Shown here piece after piece: positions 16,861 to 26,487 of a stretch of DNA of 64,000 nucleotides (its first letter is position 1; every line of letters begins with the position of its first letter). The stretch spans positions 310,001 to 374,000 of the forward strand of contig NZ_KN676113.1 of NCBI RefSeq assembly GCF_000802185.1, written 5' to 3'. Source of the DNA: Belnapia sp. F-4-1 (GTDB taxonomy: Bacteria; Pseudomonadota; Alphaproteobacteria; Acetobacterales; Acetobacteraceae). The notes beneath the pieces are model-generated. The model searched no databases, was not told the origin of the DNA, and worked only from the letters and a program-made list of their open reading frames with translations. A program made the translations under genes and the position numbers.

Positions 16861-17826
16861 CTACTCGCCAGCCGCGACACGGCTCCGCCAATCAGCGAGG
16901 ATGGAGCTCAGGGTTTCTTCCCAGGCAATGGCAGGGGCCCAGCCCAGCATCTCCCGGGCGCGGTCAGGGTTTCCCTGGACGTGCAGCACGTCAGTCGGAC
17001 GGAGACGGGCGGCCTCCTGCTCTATGCTGGCCTCGACGCCAGCCAAGGCGAGCAGCGAGTCCAGGATACTACCGATATGGCGTGGCTGGCCGCTGCAAAG
17101 GTTTAGGGCAAGGCCGGGCGGCAGATCGTCTGCCAATGAAAGGGCTAGGACATAGCCGGTGCAGATGTCGCGCACATCGACGAAGTCGCGCCAGCGGTCG
17201 AGGGCACCGGTGCGGAGCACGGGCTCCTGCAGACCAGCCTCGATCCGCGCCACCTGACGTGCAAAACTGGAGACGACGTAGTGCGGCGTCTGGCCTGGGC
17301 CGGTATGGGTGAAGGGGCGAAGGCGGATGGCGCGCAAGCCGCGCAGCGCCATTTCGCCGATTGCCAGGTCGGCCGCGGCCTTGCTGGCGGCATAGGGGTT
17401 GGCGGGCTGGAAAGCGGCCGTCTCGTCCAGCGGTAGCCCGGACTGAAAGCTGAGCCCATATACCTCGCCGGAGGAAATGAAAAGGAAACTGGCGGTGGGC
17501 GCCTCCCGCTGCACCGCCTCTGCCAACGCCAGGGTGCCAAGCAGGTTAGGTCGCCAGGTCTCGGATGGAGTGCGAAAGGAGGCGGCGACATCCGCCTGGG
17601 CAGCGAGGTGCAACACTGCATCCGGCCGGGCTGCGGCAATGGCTTCTGGCAGGCCGGTGGGATCTAGGAGATCGAGGCAGAAGGTCTCATCCGTGCCGGG
17701 GATGGCGGCTCCGCGGCCTGCGCCGATCAGGGTTGCCGCGGGAAAGGCGGTGCGCAGCGCAGGAAGCAGGTGGCGGCCGACAAAGCCGCCGGCACCGGTC
17801 ACCAGGATGCGCGCCGGCGGGGCCAT
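16861..17826 (-). CDS. rmd: GDP-4-dehydro-6-deoxy-D-mannose reductase (extended SDR)
   Basis: A 321-residue extended short-chain dehydrogenase. The NAD(P) motif TGAGGFVG is at 9-16, HLAAQADV near 73-80, SSGEVYG in the middle and the catalytic YAASK pair follows. It reads FRTPSETWRPNLLGT, as in Rmd-type reductases. Rmd reduces the Gmd product to GDP-D-rhamnose; a GDP-L-fucose synthase would normally be longer with a different C-terminus. It starts nine bases after the stop of gmd, so the two form an operon supplying the activated sugar to the nearby glycosyltransferases. The exact product (D-rhamnose versus 6-deoxy-D-talose) cannot be decided from sequence. Confidence 0.8.
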   Translation of the reverse strand: MAPPARILVTGAGGFVGRHLLPALRTAFPAATLIGAGRGAAIPGTDETFCLDLLDPTGLPEAIAAARPDAVLHLAAQADVAASFRTPSETWRPNLLGTLALAEAVQREAPTASFLFISSGEVYGLSFQSGLPLDETAAFQPANPYAASKAAADLAIGEMALRGLRAIRLRPFTHTGPGQTPHYVVSSFARQVARIEAGLQEPVLRTGALDRWRDFVDVRDICTGYVLALSLADDLPPGLALNLCSGQPRHIGSILDSLLALAGVEASIEQEAARLRPTDVLHVQGNPDRAREMLGWAPAIAWEETLSSILADWRSRVAAGE

Positions 17827-17835
17827 GGTCGCGGC

Positions 17836-18816
<981 letters not shown>

Positions 18817-18932
18817 CTAAAATCAACCCTGATGAAGCTGCTAAGCGCGTCCTTAGCCGCATCGGCCAAAAATTCCAAGATGGCTGTTCAATGGATTGGT
18901 TTGAATTCCGAACACTACGTGCCAGCCATACT

Positions 18933-20344
18933 AGCACTACCTGGGCACTGTTGCGGCTGATGGGCGGTGTCTGAACTGGGTTGAAACGGCTTAGTTTGGG
19001 GGCGCGCGATGGGCCGCACGATGCCGGATCTGGACCGCTGGCTGAAGCGGTTCCTGGCCGTGCTTGGGCACAGGAGGAGGCGGCTCTAGGCGCCGCTCTA
19101 CCGGTGCGGGCTGCTGTGGTCCGGGTGAGCGCAAGAGCCTGCAGCCGATGGCTGCGTGCCTGGAACTGGGTGGGCACAATCAACTGCAGCACTCCATCGC
19201 CAGCCCGGCCTGGGACGACGCTCCGCTTTGGCAGGTGCTGGCCAAGCAGGCGAACCGGCTGGTGGGTGGGCTGCGGGCGGCGCTGGTGATCGACGACACG
19301 GCGCTGCCGAAGAAGGGCATGCTCTCGGTCGGGGTGGCGCGGCAATACTGTGGCCAGCTGGGCAAGCGGGCCAACTGTCAGGCGCCGGTCTCGCTGACGC
19401 TGGCGGGCGCCGAGGTGCCGGCGCCTGTGGGGCTGCGGCTGTTCCTGCCAGAGGAGTGGACCCGCGATCCCGAGCGCTGCGCCGCCGCTGGCGGGCCCGA
19501 AGCCAGGACGGTGGCCCGCAGTAAGGGTGAGATTGCGCCGGCCGAGCTGGGCTGGCTGCCCGCTGCCCAGGTGCGGTTCGGCATCGTGCTGGCCGATGCC
19601 GGCTATGGCGCGAGCGCGGCGATCCGGCAGGGCCTGAGCGAGCGGGGCTTGGCTTGGGCGGTGGGCATCTCGCGCAACCAGAAGATCTACAATGCCGAGT
19701 TCCAGCTGGTCCCGCCCGGCGGCCGCAAGCGGCGTCCGGTGCCGGACCAGAAACCCAGGGAGGCGGAGGCGGTGCTCGCCAACCTGCCTTGGCGCCGGGT
19801 GACCTGGCGGCAGGGCACCAAGGGCCCGCTCGCTTTGCCGCCACCCGCATCCGGGTCGCCGATGGCGCGGTCTGGGCCAACAACCGGTATCTGCCGGGCG
19901 ACGAGTTCTGGCTGGTTGGCGAGTGGCACTCGAGCGGTGAGCGCAAATACTGCCTGTCCAACCTGCCGCCCCGCACCCCGCTCCGCACCCTGGCCGCGGC
20001 CATCAAGGCGCGCTGGGTCTGCGAGCGGGCGCATCACCAGCTCAAGCAGGAACTGGGCTTGAGTCACTTCGAGGGCCGGTCTTGGACGGGCCTGCACCGA
20101 CACGCACTGATGACCTGCATCGCGTTTGCCTGGCTGCAGCACCCCCGCCTCGCCGGGCAGCGCTCGACGGGGTCGACGAAAATGCCGGGTCAGGTTCCGG
20201 GACCGCCACCATCGCCGAGCCTGCCGGCCGCGCGCCGTGCCATCATGGCGCAGCTGTTCGCCAACCTCGTCGCGCCCATCCGATGTCCGCACTGCCGGCA
20301 CACGCTCAGGCCACCACATGATTTCAAACTGCCCAGGCAGTGCT
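18933..20344 (+). mobile_element. IS701-family insertion sequence, degenerate
   Basis: About 1.41 kb, in the family's size range. The ends form imperfect inverted repeats: AGCACTACCTGGGCACT at 18933 and the complement of AGCACTGCCTGGGCAGT ending at 20344. The single transposase gene is disrupted. The transposase stop codon falls at the very edge of the right repeat. I see no convincing target duplication. It sits 11 bp from a second element (IS5) on its right. Confidence 0.65.
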
Positions 20345-20346
20345 GA
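19009..20346 (+). pseudogene. IS701-family transposase, frameshifted
   Basis: Three frames must be joined. The N-terminus (MPDLDRWLKRFLAVLGHRRR) meets a TAG near 19087. The central part reads GERKSLQPMAA, ALVIDDTALPKKGMLSVGVA, RQYCGQLGKRANCQ and LADAGYGAS, the IS701 DDE signature. A further frame loss near 19830, inside the GTKGPLA segment, separates it from the C-terminal part (RFAATRIRVADGAVW, ERAHHQLKQELGLSHFEGRSW). Both catalytic Asp residues (DDT and DAGYG) and the HHQLKQELGL Glu region are still present. The inactivation is therefore by frameshift rather than by loss of the active site. Confidence 0.75.
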
Positions 20347-20355
20347 AAAGCCTAA

Positions 20356-21225
20356 GAGTCCGTCCGGGATCATGTTGTTTTCTGACATAGCCTTCGGAGC
20401 ATGTGGCGGACGGAAGCGCATCGCAGGAAGGCAAGCGCGCGGCGGTTCAGGCACTCCCAATCCTTGGCCAATCGTCGGCAGCGGTTGAGCCAGGCGATAG
20501 TGCGCTCGACAATCCAGCGCTTCGGCAGCGCGACGAACTTGCGCAGCTCGCATCGCTTGACGATCTCGAGGTTGATCTGGCGACAGGTCGTGCGCAGCCC
20601 GGCTTGGAAGTTGGCGCCCTGGTATCCGCCATCGGCGTAGAGCTTCAGCGGGAGGGGTAGAGGCCGATCAGCGAGCCCATCAGCAGCACGCCACTATCGC
20701 GGTCCTGGATGTCGGCCTGCATCAGCAAGCCTTGAGTGTCGACCAGGACGTGCCGCTTCTTACCCTTGATCTTCTTGCCCGCGTCGTAGCCCGAGGGGTC
20801 GATGCAGGTCCCCCTTTTTCCGCGCTCTTCACGCTCTGGCTGTCGATGATCGCGGCCGTCAGGCTGGCCTCGCGCCCGGCCTGCTCCCGGCACCGAACGT
20901 AGAGCGCATGGTGAATGCGATCGAGCGTCCGGTCCTCGTCCCAGCGCCGCCCACTGGCAGCCGGTGCTCAGGATGTACATGACCTCATTCAGCACCGCTC
21001 GTATGTCCACCGTCCGCTTGTTACCACCGCCCTTCGCATCCGGGATCAGAGGGCCGACGATCGACCACTCTTCGTCGGTCAGGTCGCTTGGGTAGCGCAG
21101 CTTGTTGCGGTCGTATTTTGACCGGTTCTCGGACGTCCATATGGGACGCCCTTCTTCCCGCACCTGCCGCCGGGAGCCAATCACAACCGATTCAAATCAC
21201 TCGATCTGTTCCCGGATGGACACTC
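20356..21225 (-). mobile_element. IS5-family insertion sequence, degenerate
   Basis: About 870 bp, bounded by imperfect inverted repeats: TCCGTCCGGGATCA at the left and the complement of TCCATCCGGGAACA at the right (13 of 15 matching in the core). It contains one disrupted transposase gene. It is separated from the IS701 element by only 11 bp. I could not identify a matching target duplication. Confidence 0.65.
20370..21142 (-). pseudogene. IS5-family transposase, multiply frameshifted
   Basis: Recognisable pieces in order: WTSENRSKYDRNKLRYPSDL, TDEEWSIVGPLIPDAKGGGN, KRTVDIRAVLNEVMYILSTG, then a frame-scrambled stretch around 20850-20950. CIDPSGYDAGKKIKGKKRH and LVDTQGLLMQADIQDRD follow. After another frame change come LYADGGYQGANFQAG and LPKRWIVERTIAWLNRCRRL, ending in LRRLCQKTT at 20370. 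This is the IS1031/IS5-like DDE pattern. At least three indels, including loss of a few codons after LLMQA, make it inactive. Confidence 0.75.
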
Positions 21226-21568
21226 AGGCGCCGCCGGACTGCCGATGCCGAGAGCCAGTAACGATCGGCCTTCCGACAGCACGTCAATAGTGGCCGCATT
21301 GCTTGGCGACCAGGACCGGACTGCGAAAGGCCAGAGAGACGTTTATGCCAAATTTCAGCCGCTGCGTCCGCCCCGCCAATGCGGCCTAGCATGTTGAAGA
21401 CGACCGCGTGGCCTCACGTTACCGAAGACGAGGCATTGCCTATAAGCCGCGCCCCGTCGACCAACGCGCAGTTACCGGATACCAAGCAATGAAAGCGGGC
21501 TGCCCTGGCAGCCCACGTTTCTCAAGCACCGCGGACGGCATGTCGCTCCTCAGCGTCGCCCTGGCGCT
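21226..21568. other. Non-coding gap between IS5 element and aldolase gene
   Basis: About 340 bp. No gene-like frame, no clear hairpin with a T tract and no transposase fragment was seen. Confidence 0.4.
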
Positions 21569-22405
21569 TCAGTAGGTCCCGGTCTTCACCGGCTGGGGCG
21601 CCGGGGCCGCAGCCGCCTCGCCCGTCAGCATGGTCCGCATGCCGGCTCCATTGGTGCGCCACCAGTTGTACAGGATTCGCACATCCCAACCGATACAGAA
21701 GTGCTGCACTCCCATCTCCAGGTACGGCTTCGCGCCGGAGACGTCCGCCAATTCGACGCGCGGGTGCTTGCCCATCTTCAGCGCTGTTTCGATCGTCTTG
21801 CGCTCTGCCTTGATGACATCCGGGTGAGAGCGCTGTCCGGTCAGCCCAAGGCTCATCGAGTAATCGGAAGACCCGAACTGCACCATATCGATGCCCGGAA
21901 CCGACAGGATCGCTTCCAAGTCTTCTACGCACTCGCGCTTTTCGACCATGACGGCGATCACGACCTCATTGAGCGCGTCGACATAGGCCGGCGAACCGCC
22001 CTCCAGCACCGTGCGCACGTCGCGTCGCATGCCGACACCAAGCCGTCCGCCGGTGCCGGGGGTTTCGGCACGCACTGCGGCGACGCACGCTTCGGCGTCG
22101 GCCACGGTCCGAATATCGGCAAACAGCACGCTTTGGAAGCCTGACCCGATCGCCCGCATCGCCTGATGCGTGTACTGCTTCTGCTCAACCTTGATCATGC
22201 CGGAGAGGTTCTTCAATTCGAAGGCACGGCCGAGATTGTCGAGATCATGCATGGTGAACGGTGCATATTCGGCCGTGAACTCGACATAGTCATAATTCTC
22301 GGCGTCACCAATCAGTTCGACGAGTGTTGGCCAGCTCGACAGTATGTGCGTACCAATGGTCGCCTCTCCAGCGTTCAGCTTCTGGCGCAAGCGATTTGGG
22401 CGCAT
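21569..22405 (-). CDS. HpcH/HpaI aldolase/citrate lyase family protein
   Basis: A 278-residue TIM-barrel protein of the class II pyruvate aldolase family: LRQKLNAGEATIGTHILSSW at the N-terminus, DYVEFTAEYAPFT, then AMRAIGSGFQSVLFADIRTV, AVMVEKRECVEDLEAILSVP, and GIDMVQFGSSDYSMSLGLTG. These correspond to the metal and pyruvate sites of 2-keto-3-deoxy acid aldolases (for example 4-hydroxy-2-oxoheptanedioate aldolase). The exact substrate is unknown. The start at 22405 has a strong GGAGG box; the open frame extends 37 codons upstream without family character. It stands alone between IS elements and a lytic transglycosylase gene. Confidence 0.82.
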   Translation of the reverse strand: MRPNRLRQKLNAGEATIGTHILSSWPTLVELIGDAENYDYVEFTAEYAPFTMHDLDNLGRAFELKNLSGMIKVEQKQYTHQAMRAIGSGFQSVLFADIRTVADAEACVAAVRAETPGTGGRLGVGMRRDVRTVLEGGSPAYVDALNEVVIAVMVEKRECVEDLEAILSVPGIDMVQFGSSDYSMSLGLTGQRSHPDVIKAERKTIETALKMGKHPRVELADVSGAKPYLEMGVQHFCIGWDVRILYNWWRTNGAGMRTMLTGEAAAAPAPQPVKTGTY

Positions 22406-22859
22406 GGTTTGCTTCCTCCGGGTAATTTGGTGCTGATCGCAAGTGTTGTCCGGCCAGTGCATCTGCGCAACCTGAGGGAAACCACCTGCTTCCAGCGCTG
22501 AGTTCTCAGGCATCACACATCCATTTCAGAATGAGGCCGCTTGGAGAATCCCGCAAAGCCAAGTGGACCCGACGGAAGTAACCGCGCAGTCTGGCGCAAC
22601 TGCCCCTACTTTCTGCGAACAAAGCAGACGCTGAATGAGCGGCCGAACCGCTACTCGGTCGCCCATCGGTTGCGTAAGAGTGATGCGATCAAGGATAGCG
22701 GCCCTACACGCCAAGTCCTATTGCTCCCACTCAGTATCTTACCCACAGAGGCTACCCAACCAGACCGTGTTGTTGCCATGGCGTCGATCTTGGTACCTTC
22801 GCGCATCGGGCGCTGTGAGCCCTATTGCATAGCAGGTGAACTCGCAATGTTGTTACTCG
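22406..22859. other. Intergenic region between divergent aldolase and transglycosylase genes
   Basis: About 450 bp that must contain promoters for both flanking genes. The segment has lower GC than the genes around it, and an open frame of ~109 codons on the plus strand looks random. No distinct motif could be assigned. Confidence 0.4.
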
Positions 22860-23693
22860 ATGAAGGTTAGCTTAGCAGCGCTGTTTGGATTGGTGCCGGC
22901 TCTTGCCTTGGCATCACCAACGACTTCGCGCACCCCGTCGCCTGGCGAGCGATGTTTGTCGGCTATCCAGACGGCGGAACGGCAAATGCACATTCCGTCG
23001 CAGCTGCTGCGCAGTATCGCCCTCGTGGAAAGCGGGCGGGCTGATCCCGTGACCGGGCGTACGGTGCCTTGGCCTTGGACCATCAACGTGTCGGGAACCG
23101 GCTACTTCTTCTCCAGCAGTGAGGAGGCCGTTGCGGCTGTCAGAAATTTCCAGGCGAGGGGTATCAAGTCCATTGATGTTGGCTGCGCACAGGTCAACCT
23201 CCTGCACCATCCCACAGCCTTCGCTACTCTCGAACGTGCCTTCGACCCCGAAGCCAATGCTGGCTACGCTGCGCGTTTCCTCAAGTCGTTGTACGGAGAC
23301 ACGCGCAACTGGCCGCTTGCGGCCGCTGCCTACCACTCCCGCCTGGCCGAGCGAGGCAATGATTATGCACGGAAGGTCCTCGCGCTATGGCCCTTGGCGG
23401 AGCGCTACGGACCTTTGCCAACAACGGCCAGCCCCGCCATCAACACCGGCGCTGACTATTCCATGTACCTGCCTGAGTTCGCGGCACGTCTTCGGCGCAT
23501 GGACGAAGACAGGGCTAGGCACTCGGACGCTGGCACGTTGCTCGAATCGGCTTGGGCTCGCCGACTCCCAAGTTCATCCCAAATCGCTGCTAGCCTCGCT
23601 GCTACGCCGACAGAGACCAGGCTGAGCAGCCCGGCGCCAGGACACTCGCCTGCCACTCAGGAGGCACGCCAAGTCAACCGCCCCTCACGTTAG
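22860..23693 (+). CDS. Lytic transglycosylase, SLT-domain, conjugation/secretion type
   Basis: A 277-residue secreted protein with a signal peptide (MKVSLAALFGLVPALALASP). The SLT-like domain follows: CLSAIQTAERQMHIPSQLLRSI with the catalytic Glu57 in ALVESGR, a WPWTINVSGTGYFF segment, DVGCAQVNLLHHP, NAGYAARFLKSLYGDTRNWPLAAAAYHS. This version of the fold, with PWTIN and VGCAQVN, is typical of transglycosylases accompanying flagella or secretion systems. The enzyme cleaves peptidoglycan. The C-terminal ~70 residues are low-complexity. Its 3' end overlaps the convergent Bug gene by 20 bp. No secretion genes are adjacent here. Confidence 0.82.
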   Translation: MKVSLAALFGLVPALALASPTTSRTPSPGERCLSAIQTAERQMHIPSQLLRSIALVESGRADPVTGRTVPWPWTINVSGTGYFFSSSEEAVAAVRNFQARGIKSIDVGCAQVNLLHHPTAFATLERAFDPEANAGYAARFLKSLYGDTRNWPLAAAAYHSRLAERGNDYARKVLALWPLAERYGPLPTTASPAINTGADYSMYLPEFAARLRRMDEDRARHSDAGTLLESAWARRLPSSSQIAASLAATPTETRLSSPAPGHSPATQEARQVNRPSR

Positions 23694-24645
23694 ATCGAGC
23701 GATCAAGCTGGCGATGCGCGGCGTTTCGCTGGTTACGAATTTCTGGAATTGGTCGGGACCCATCATCGGCCACAGCACTGTCGCGGTGCCGTTGAAGAAT
23801 TCCTGTACCCTGGAATCACCAATCGCTTCCCGCATCGCGCTGGCCAGTGTCTCCATGACACCGGTAGATGTGCGTGCTGGAACGAAAAGCCCGGCCCAAG
23901 GTACGAACTCGGCGCCCGGGAGCCCGGCTTCACCAACCGTCGGAATCTCGCTTGCCAGCGCCACCCGCTGGCTGTCGGTGACCGCCAAGGCTCGCAACCG
24001 GCCTTCCCTCACATGTGGCAGGCTCGTCAGCGGGTAATCCCACATCACATCAAGGCGTCCGCCAATGACGTCGTTCAATGCTTGGGTACCGTTGGCGTAG
24101 GGGGCATGGACCATGCGGACGCCGGTCGCCTGCAGCAGTGTCTCGGCCGCTAGATGTGGTGAGGTGCCGACGCCGACCGAACCGTAAGTCAAGCCATCAG
24201 GCCGGCCGCGCGCCGCATTGACCAACTCCTTGAGCGATCGCCACGGCCGGGCGGGCGAGGTGACGATGAGATGGGGCGATGCACCTATGCCATGAACCGG
24301 CTCGAGGTCGCGCCGCGGATCGTAACGAAGCCCGGGAAACATTGCCGGTGCCGCAGCAATCGGCCCTTGGCTACCGTAAAGCATCGTATAGCCGTCCGCT
24401 GCACTGCGAGCGACGGCCTCGGTCCCTATCGTCCCGCCGGCGCCCGGGCGGTTCTCGACTACCACCGACTGGTTCAGGCTTTGGCTCATGCGCTTCGCCA
24501 GGATGCGGGCGCTGGTATCCGTGATGCCACCCGGAGCGAAAGGAACCACCCAAGTAATGGGGCGGTTCGGGAAGCCTTGTGCAGTTGCGAAGCCAGGCAG
24601 CAGCGCTGGTGCGGCTAGCAGGATGCGTCGGGTAAGTGGTGCCAT
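23674..24645 (-). CDS. Bug/TctC family tripartite tricarboxylate transporter substrate-binding protein
   Basis: A 323-residue periplasmic binding protein with signal peptide (RRILLAAPALLPGFATAQ). Bug motifs are clear: FPNRPITWVVPFAPGG, VVVENRPGAGGTIGTEAVAR, ADGYTMLYGSQG, LTYGSVGVGTSPHLAAE, HAPYANGTQALNDVIGG, RALAVTDSQR. The ligand is unknown. No TctAB transporter genes are near, as is common for this expanded family. It converges on, and overlaps, the transglycosylase gene by 20 bp. Confidence 0.9.
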   Translation of the reverse strand: MAPLTRRILLAAPALLPGFATAQGFPNRPITWVVPFAPGGITDTSARILAKRMSQSLNQSVVVENRPGAGGTIGTEAVARSAADGYTMLYGSQGPIAAAPAMFPGLRYDPRRDLEPVHGIGASPHLIVTSPARPWRSLKELVNAARGRPDGLTYGSVGVGTSPHLAAETLLQATGVRMVHAPYANGTQALNDVIGGRLDVMWDYPLTSLPHVREGRLRALAVTDSQRVALASEIPTVGEAGLPGAEFVPWAGLFVPARTSTGVMETLASAMREAIGDSRVQEFFNGTATVLWPMMGPDQFQKFVTSETPRIASLIARSNVRGG

Positions 24646-25062
24646 GGCGCAGCTTCATACGGCTCTTTCAACGGAGCATAGCAACGGCTGCCCGCAGGCT
24701 GGCACCACTGATTTCAAACTTTGTCGCGTGCCGGAAATCGGGCGTGGACTTCGGGAATCTGTCCCTCCGAGCCTGAATACTATGGTGCCGCTCGTCAGAA
24801 GTCTCGTTGAGACTCTCTTCATAGAAACGCCTTGGCGAATCGACGCTGACACCTCGCCCACAACACTTTTGATGGGTTGTCGTGACCTGTATGCGGGTTC
24901 TGGATCGGAGATGACACCGCCGGATTGAGCTTCTGGAGTACGGTTCCGTCGTACTGGTTGATTATTCAGAAAGCCGATGAAGATCTTGCTGTCGAGGCAG
25001 CGGTCGCGGTCTGGCCCGGCCTGCCGAGTTCGGTAGTCGTCAAGAACCGTGGGCAACCAGTT
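24646..25062. other. Intergenic region upstream of the Bug gene
   Basis: About 415 bp between the start of the Bug gene and the end of the RlpA-like gene. A 133-codon minus-strand frame (24655-25056) exists but has no family resemblance and I do not call it a gene. Confidence 0.4.
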
Positions 25063-25596
25063 CTACTGGGACGCTCCACTGCCGCCGCGTCCGGTCGTCC
25101 GGTCGCGGCCGGTGACATAGGCGCGCTGACCTGCCAACCCGGTTCCGGCACCCAGCCGGACACCGCCGTCGGCTTGTGGCACGGCGAGCGGCGCCACGGT
25201 AACCGGAAAGACCCCGCCTCGCCGTATCCCTAGCACTTCCGCGACTTTGGGGCTCACGTTGAGGATGCGGCCATTCGTGCCAGCGATGCGGTCGCGCACC
25301 CTGACCATTGCCGTCTGGCCATTCCGTAAGTTGGTTACGCGCGCCGTCGTACCGAGCGGAAGGGTGCTGCTTGCCGCGACCGTGTCGTCTGGGTCGAAGC
25401 GGCCACCATCAGCCATTCTCCTGCCAGCCAACTCCCGAGCAAAGATAGCAGCCTGTCCTCTTTGCCGCCGCCCTGATTGGTCGGTGGCATCCTGGGGTGC
25501 CTCTGCCGACGTTGGGCTCACCGGTCGTTCGGTTCCTGTGGCGGATTCGGCCAGACCGAGAGCGAGCATCGCGTAGATTATCACCCCAACCTTCAT
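25063..25596 (-). CDS. RlpA-like double-psi beta-barrel protein, degenerate active site
   Basis: A 177-residue protein with a signal peptide-like start (MKVGVIIYAMLALGLAESATG) and the RlpA core: RGQAAIFARELAGRRMADGG, RFDPDD, STLPLGTTARVTNLRNGQTA, VRVRDR, and GRILNVSPKVAEVLGI. RlpA cleaves denuded glycan in the cell wall. Compared with the second copy at 37502-37957, the catalytic His position (AAHRTLPLGT) reads AASSTLPLGT and the RGPY after the conserved Asp is lost. The aromatic residues of the usual ASWYG motif are also altered. It may bind rather than cut glycan. It is a single gene on the minus strand. Confidence 0.8.
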   Translation of the reverse strand: MKVGVIIYAMLALGLAESATGTERPVSPTSAEAPQDATDQSGRRQRGQAAIFARELAGRRMADGGRFDPDDTVAASSTLPLGTTARVTNLRNGQTAMVRVRDRIAGTNGRILNVSPKVAEVLGIRRGGVFPVTVAPLAVPQADGGVRLGAGTGLAGQRAYVTGRDRTTGRGGSGASQ

Positions 25597-25742
25597 AATC
25601 TTGATCCGGACGTTGTGATGAACAACGCATGTCCGAGTGGACAGCTCCTATCAATCATAGATAGTTGAAAGGCCTTCGCCTGGAAAGCGAGGACGCGAAG
25701 AGGCTTCGCGCCGCCCGCGGCCCAGTGGCGTCTGGTTCTGCG

Positions 25743-25967
25743 CTATGTCGTGGGTTCGTTCGAGGGAGGGCGGATATCCCAGGTCACATCCGCATCGCCA
25801 GCGAACGAGAACACCACTGTAAGGCCGCAAACCCGCGTCGGAATGCTGCCATCGGCAGCTTTCTGAACCTCGTTCAACAGCCTCATCATGGCGCGTTCCA
25901 TGTGGCCCGGCGCCGCCGCCGGGACGCGGGCGTCGTCGCCCGCCATCTTCGCTCCATCAGGATTCAT
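25743..25967 (-). CDS. Small hypothetical protein
   Basis: 74 residues from an ATG at 25967, which overlaps the end of the small membrane-protein frame upstream by 11 bp. The sequence has a mixed helix/strand look (RAMMRLLNEVQKAADGS, then TRVCGLTVVFSFAGDADVTW) and no signal peptide. I do not recognise it. Overlap with the upstream frame on the same strand argues for coupling and against chance. Confidence 0.4.
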   Translation of the reverse strand: MNPDGAKMAGDDARVPAAAPGHMERAMMRLLNEVQKAADGSIPTRVCGLTVVFSFAGDADVTWDIRPPSNEPTT

Positions 25968-26157
25968 GGAGGCTACTGGAGAGATCAGGCAATTCATGCA
26001 CCCAGCGGGATGCGACCTCATCGATCGCCACCCGAAGGGCAAGGCTCACCACAACGATCGCTGCGATGCCGGCAAGGAAGGCGACCACGGCAAAACTCCT
26101 CTGCCTATCCCTCCCCTCACTTGCCACCATGTTGCGCTGCAACATGAGGCTACGCAA
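25957..26157 (-). CDS. Small single-span membrane protein
   Basis: 66 residues from a TTG at 26157, or 57 from an ATG at 26130. A single hydrophobic helix (AVVAFLAGIAAIVVVSLALRVAI) is preceded by a basic stretch (EGRDRQRS), so an N-in single-pass inner-membrane protein is likely. It overlaps the following small gene. Function unknown. Confidence 0.4.
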   Translation of the reverse strand: MRSLMLQRNMVASEGRDRQRSFAVVAFLAGIAAIVVVSLALRVAIDEVASRWVHELPDLSSSLHES

Positions 26158-26337
26158 GCATTTCTAACGGTGTATCTGCTTCGGTGTTATCCTGTGGCAT
26201 GATGCAACCGTCGACAGGGACCGCCGCCGAGCGGATTTGGCCGCTTGGAAGCCGCCTGCGGTTCATGCGAGACCAGTGCGCTCTACCTGGCCTGCCCCTG
26301 ATTGGGGATCCACGGGCTATGGGTTCTGTCAGCAGTC

Positions 26338-26487
26338 TGAGGCGCTTGGGTTTAGTGGTCCAGGTTCAGCGTTAGCCTTCGGCGGCCTGAGGCGCTTGGG
26401 TTTGGTGGTCCAGGTTCAGCGTTAGCCTTCGCCGGCCTGAGGCGCTTGGGTTTGGTGGTCCAGGTTCAGCGTTAGCCTTCGCCGGCC
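26338..26487. repeat. 50-bp tandem repeat, three copies, carrying an IS3 end
   Basis: Three head-to-tail copies of a 50-bp unit start at 26338, 26388 and 26438. Each begins TGAGGCGCTTGGG and contains GGTGGTCCAGGTTCAGCGTT, which is the left terminal repeat of the adjacent IS3 element plus the last codons and stop of its orfB. The outermost copy differs from the others at two positions. Only the innermost copy is joined to the rest of the element. Confidence 0.9.

Noticed and set aside
24655-25056. 133-codon minus-strand frame between the RlpA-like and Bug genes
   Set aside because: There is no recognisable domain, no ribosome-binding site, and no support from gene order.
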